Source: Rhodanobacter sp. T12-5
GTDB taxonomy: Bacteria > Pseudomonadota > Gammaproteobacteria > Xanthomonadales > Rhodanobacteraceae
Direction: 5' to 3'
Length of the DNA stretch: 64,000 nucleotides
NCBI RefSeq assembly: GCF_008329435.1
Contig: NZ_NPKN01000002.1
Coordinates: 496,001-560,000, forward strand
This document shows, in pieces, positions 62,249 to 64,000 of the stretch (its first letter is position 1; each line of letters starts with the position of its first letter). A program made the translations under genes and the position numbers. The notes under the pieces are model-generated. The model was not told the origin of the DNA. It saw only the letters and a program-made list of their open reading frames with translations, and searched no databases.

Positions 62249-63409
62249 ATGCGTCGCCTGCTGATCATCCTGCTGTGCCTGTTTCCACTGCCCCTGCTCG
62301 CCCATGACGGCATGCACATGCCCAAAGGGCCCGAACTCGGTGCCAGCGCCGCGTTCGACAGCCACGGCCGGCTGTGGCTGGTGGACGCGGCGGATGGCCA
62401 TGTTCGGTTGCGCCACTCCGATGACGACGGTCGCACCCTGAGCGCGCCGGTCGAGGTGAACGCCACGGCCGAACGCATCTACGCCGAAGGCGAGAATCGC
62501 CCGAAGATCGCGTTCGGCCCGCACGATGAAATCTACGTGAGCTGGTCGCAGCCGCGTGCGCAACCTTGGACCGGGTTCGTGCGCTTCGCCCGCTCGCTGG
62601 ACGGCGGCGAACACTTCAGCAAGCCGCTCACCGTGCATCACGACCGTGCCGAAATCACCCATCGTTTCGATGCGCTCGCGGTGGACGGCCACGGCCGCAT
62701 CGTGATCGCGTGGATCGACAAGCGCGACGTGATCGCCGCCACCGCCCACGGCAAGCCCTACCTCGGCGCCGCGGTCTACTACAGCTGGTCGGACAATGGC
62801 GGCCGCAGCTTCGTGCCCGAGCGCAAGCTGGTCGACCAGAGTTGCGAATGCTGCCGTATCGCGCTGGCGCGTACGCCCGGTGGTGATGTCGCCGCGTTCT
62901 TCCGCAGCGTCTACGGCGACAACATCCGCGATCACGCCTATGCCGTGCTGCATACGGACGACCAGCCCGGCCATGCTACTCGCGCCACGTTCAGCGACTG
63001 GCAGATCGCCGGCTGCCCGCACCACGGCCCCGGCCTGGCGATCGGCAGCGACGGCGTCCGCCATGCGGTGTGGTACGAAGCCAAGGACAAACCCACGATC
63101 CATTACGGCCAGCTCGACCCCGGCCAGCCGCCGCAGCATTCGTTGGTGATGGCCGGCCCCGGCGCCAGCCACGCCGATGTGGCTGTGCACGATCGCACGG
63201 TGTGGGTTGTCTGGAATCAGGTCGGTGCCGACGGCTACGCGCTGATGCTGCGCCGCTCGACCGACAACGGCAGGCAGTTCGATGCCGCCCGCGAGATTGC
63301 CCGCAGCAGCGGCGCGGTCGCCTCGCCGCAACTGTTGCAGAAGCAGGGTCGTGCGTTCGTCGCCTGGAACACCGCGAGCGGCTTCCGCCTGGTCGAGGTT
63401 CCGCGATGA
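62249..63409 (+). CDS. Exported BNR/sialidase-like beta-propeller protein
   Basis: A 386-residue secreted propeller. The signal (MRRLLIILLCLFPLPLLA) is cut before HDGMHMPKG, giving a mature N-terminal His with a Met-His-Met next to it. Sialidase-like Asp boxes (HSDDDGRTLSAP, SLDGGEHFSKP, WSDNGGRSFVP, STDNGRQFDAA) mark the blades. A Cys cluster CECCR sits near residue 206. True sialidase arginines are not evident. The His/Met start and Cys cluster suggest metal binding, perhaps copper. AGGA just before ATG 62249. Confidence 0.78.
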   Translation: MRRLLIILLCLFPLPLLAHDGMHMPKGPELGASAAFDSHGRLWLVDAADGHVRLRHSDDDGRTLSAPVEVNATAERIYAEGENRPKIAFGPHDEIYVSWSQPRAQPWTGFVRFARSLDGGEHFSKPLTVHHDRAEITHRFDALAVDGHGRIVIAWIDKRDVIAATAHGKPYLGAAVYYSWSDNGGRSFVPERKLVDQSCECCRIALARTPGGDVAAFFRSVYGDNIRDHAYAVLHTDDQPGHATRATFSDWQIAGCPHHGPGLAIGSDGVRHAVWYEAKDKPTIHYGQLDPGQPPQHSLVMAGPGASHADVAVHDRTVWVVWNQVGADGYALMLRRSTDNGRQFDAAREIARSSGAVASPQLLQKQGRAFVAWNTASGFRLVEVPR

Positions 63410-63864
63410 AATGGCTGCCGATCGTGCTCGCGATGCTGCTGCCCGCGCTCGGCGTGGCCGGCACGCTGCAACCCTTGACCGCCGCCGATGTGCCCGCATT
63501 GTTGCGACCGCCGGCACATGGCGAGCGCATCATCGCGCTATGGGCGCTCGACTGCGCCTATTGCGAACCGAATCTCGAAGCACTGGCGGCGCTGCAGCGC
63601 GCCCATCCGCAGTCGACCGAGCTGGTCATCGTGGCCACCGACAGCATCGAACTGCATGCGGCGATCGAAGCGCGCCTGCGAGGGATGAAAATGGACGTCT
63701 ATCCGACACGCGCTTACGCCGAAGCCTCGCCCGAACACCTCAACTTCCTGCTCGACCCGAGCTGGGGCGGCGAAACACCGCGCATACTGGTGATCCGCGC
63801 CGACGGCAGCCGGCTGGGCATCAGCGGCGCACTGACACCGACGCAGCTGCACAAGCTGCCATAG
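63406..63864 (+). CDS. Exported thioredoxin-like protein
   Basis: A 152-residue periplasmic protein. Signal peptide (MKWLPIVLAMLLPALGVAG), then a TlpA/thioredoxin fold with the CxxC motif C50-AY-C53 in LWALDCAYCEPNLEAL, followed by LNFLLDPSWGGETPRILVIRADG (cis-Pro loop near TPR). Its start overlaps the stop of the propeller gene (ATGA). It could keep the CECC cysteines of that protein reduced or hand over metal. This is inferred from linkage only. Confidence 0.82.
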   Translation: MKWLPIVLAMLLPALGVAGTLQPLTAADVPALLRPPAHGERIIALWALDCAYCEPNLEALAALQRAHPQSTELVIVATDSIELHAAIEARLRGMKMDVYPTRAYAEASPEHLNFLLDPSWGGETPRILVIRADGSRLGISGALTPTQLHKLP

Positions 63865-63878
63865 CGTCCCGAGCTTCT

Positions 63879-63956
63879 GTGGGAGCGGCTTCAGCCGCGA
63901 TGCTCTTGAATGATCGACATTGGCGGGAAAAGCATCGCGGCTGAAGCCGCTCCCAC
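63879..63956. repeat. REPIN (type A stem) after the thioredoxin-like gene
   Basis: The left unit GTGGGAGCGGCTTCAGCCGC is followed by GATGCTCTTG, and an inverted unit ends GCGGCTGAAGCCGCTCCCAC. It is nearly perfect and has the GCTTCAGC stem variant. Confidence 0.9.
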
Positions 63957-64000
63957 AACGAAACCCATCATCAAGGCTGGGCGATGCTGCCGGCCGGCGC

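Noticed and set aside
62249..63409. Genuine sialidase acting on host glycans
   Set aside because: Asp boxes show only the propeller fold; the arginine triad of sialidases is not evident and the operon context is receptor plus thioredoxin-like protein.

Overview
The window looks like chromosome of a GC-rich gammaproteobacterium of the Xanthomonadales (Lysobacterales), most likely Rhodanobacteraceae (Rhodanobacter/Dyella type). This rests on gene order (petABC-sspAB; miaB, phoH, ybeY, corC; pilB-pilC-pilD-coaE), on a RegB/RegA-like pair, and on many palindromic REP elements of the Xanthomonadales/Pseudomonas kind. The genus is inferred from gene content only. No rRNA, tRNA, transposase, prophage or CRISPR array was seen.

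Layout. 1-11900 is core metabolism: end of a Trm112-like gene, a DUF1631 protein, nadC, a DUF3301 protein, sspB/sspA, the cytochrome bc1 operon petABC, a DegS-like protease, a lytic transglycosylase and miaB. 11922-15734 is a self-regulated TetR-HlyD-ABC export operon whose HlyD gene carries an 8-bp tandem duplication that shifts its reading frame. 15866-20790 is phoH-ybeY-corC, then a DUF4105/Lnb-like membrane protein where lnt usually sits, then corA. 20868-22997 is a secreted S9 peptidase.

23427-44872 is the most interesting region. A sigma-54 promoter precedes pilA and a second major-type pilin. Then come two large TMTC-like multi-pass glycosyltransferases (GT-C fold, TPR tail) flanking a pilin paralogue that has lost the prepilin peptidase site and Glu5. 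Next is a 12-kb, partly AT-rich glycan cluster: flippase, four methyltransferases, four glycosyltransferases, an AsnB amidotransferase and a dolichyl-phosphate-mannose-synthase-like GT2. The pilus motor genes pilB, pilC and pilD follow. The glycan genes therefore sit between pilA and pilB. The simplest reading is a dedicated system that decorates the type IV pilin: glycan or lipid-linked sugar is made in the cytoplasm, moved across the membrane, and transferred to pilin by TMTC-like enzymes.

45007-51000 holds pilD, coaE, a Nudix/TMP-synthase-like protein, folA, thyA, an AIM24-like protein and lgt. 51103-57755 has a second S9 peptidase, lemA with two TPM-domain genes, dgkA and a POT peptide transporter. 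57821-59751 is a RegB/RegA-type redox two-component system. 59992-63864 is a TonB receptor, BNR-propeller and thioredoxin-like operon that may serve metal (copper) handling.

REP/REPIN elements occur at about nine intergenic or gene-edge sites. One lies inside the ybeY coding sequence, and three others supply the stop codon of the adjacent gene.
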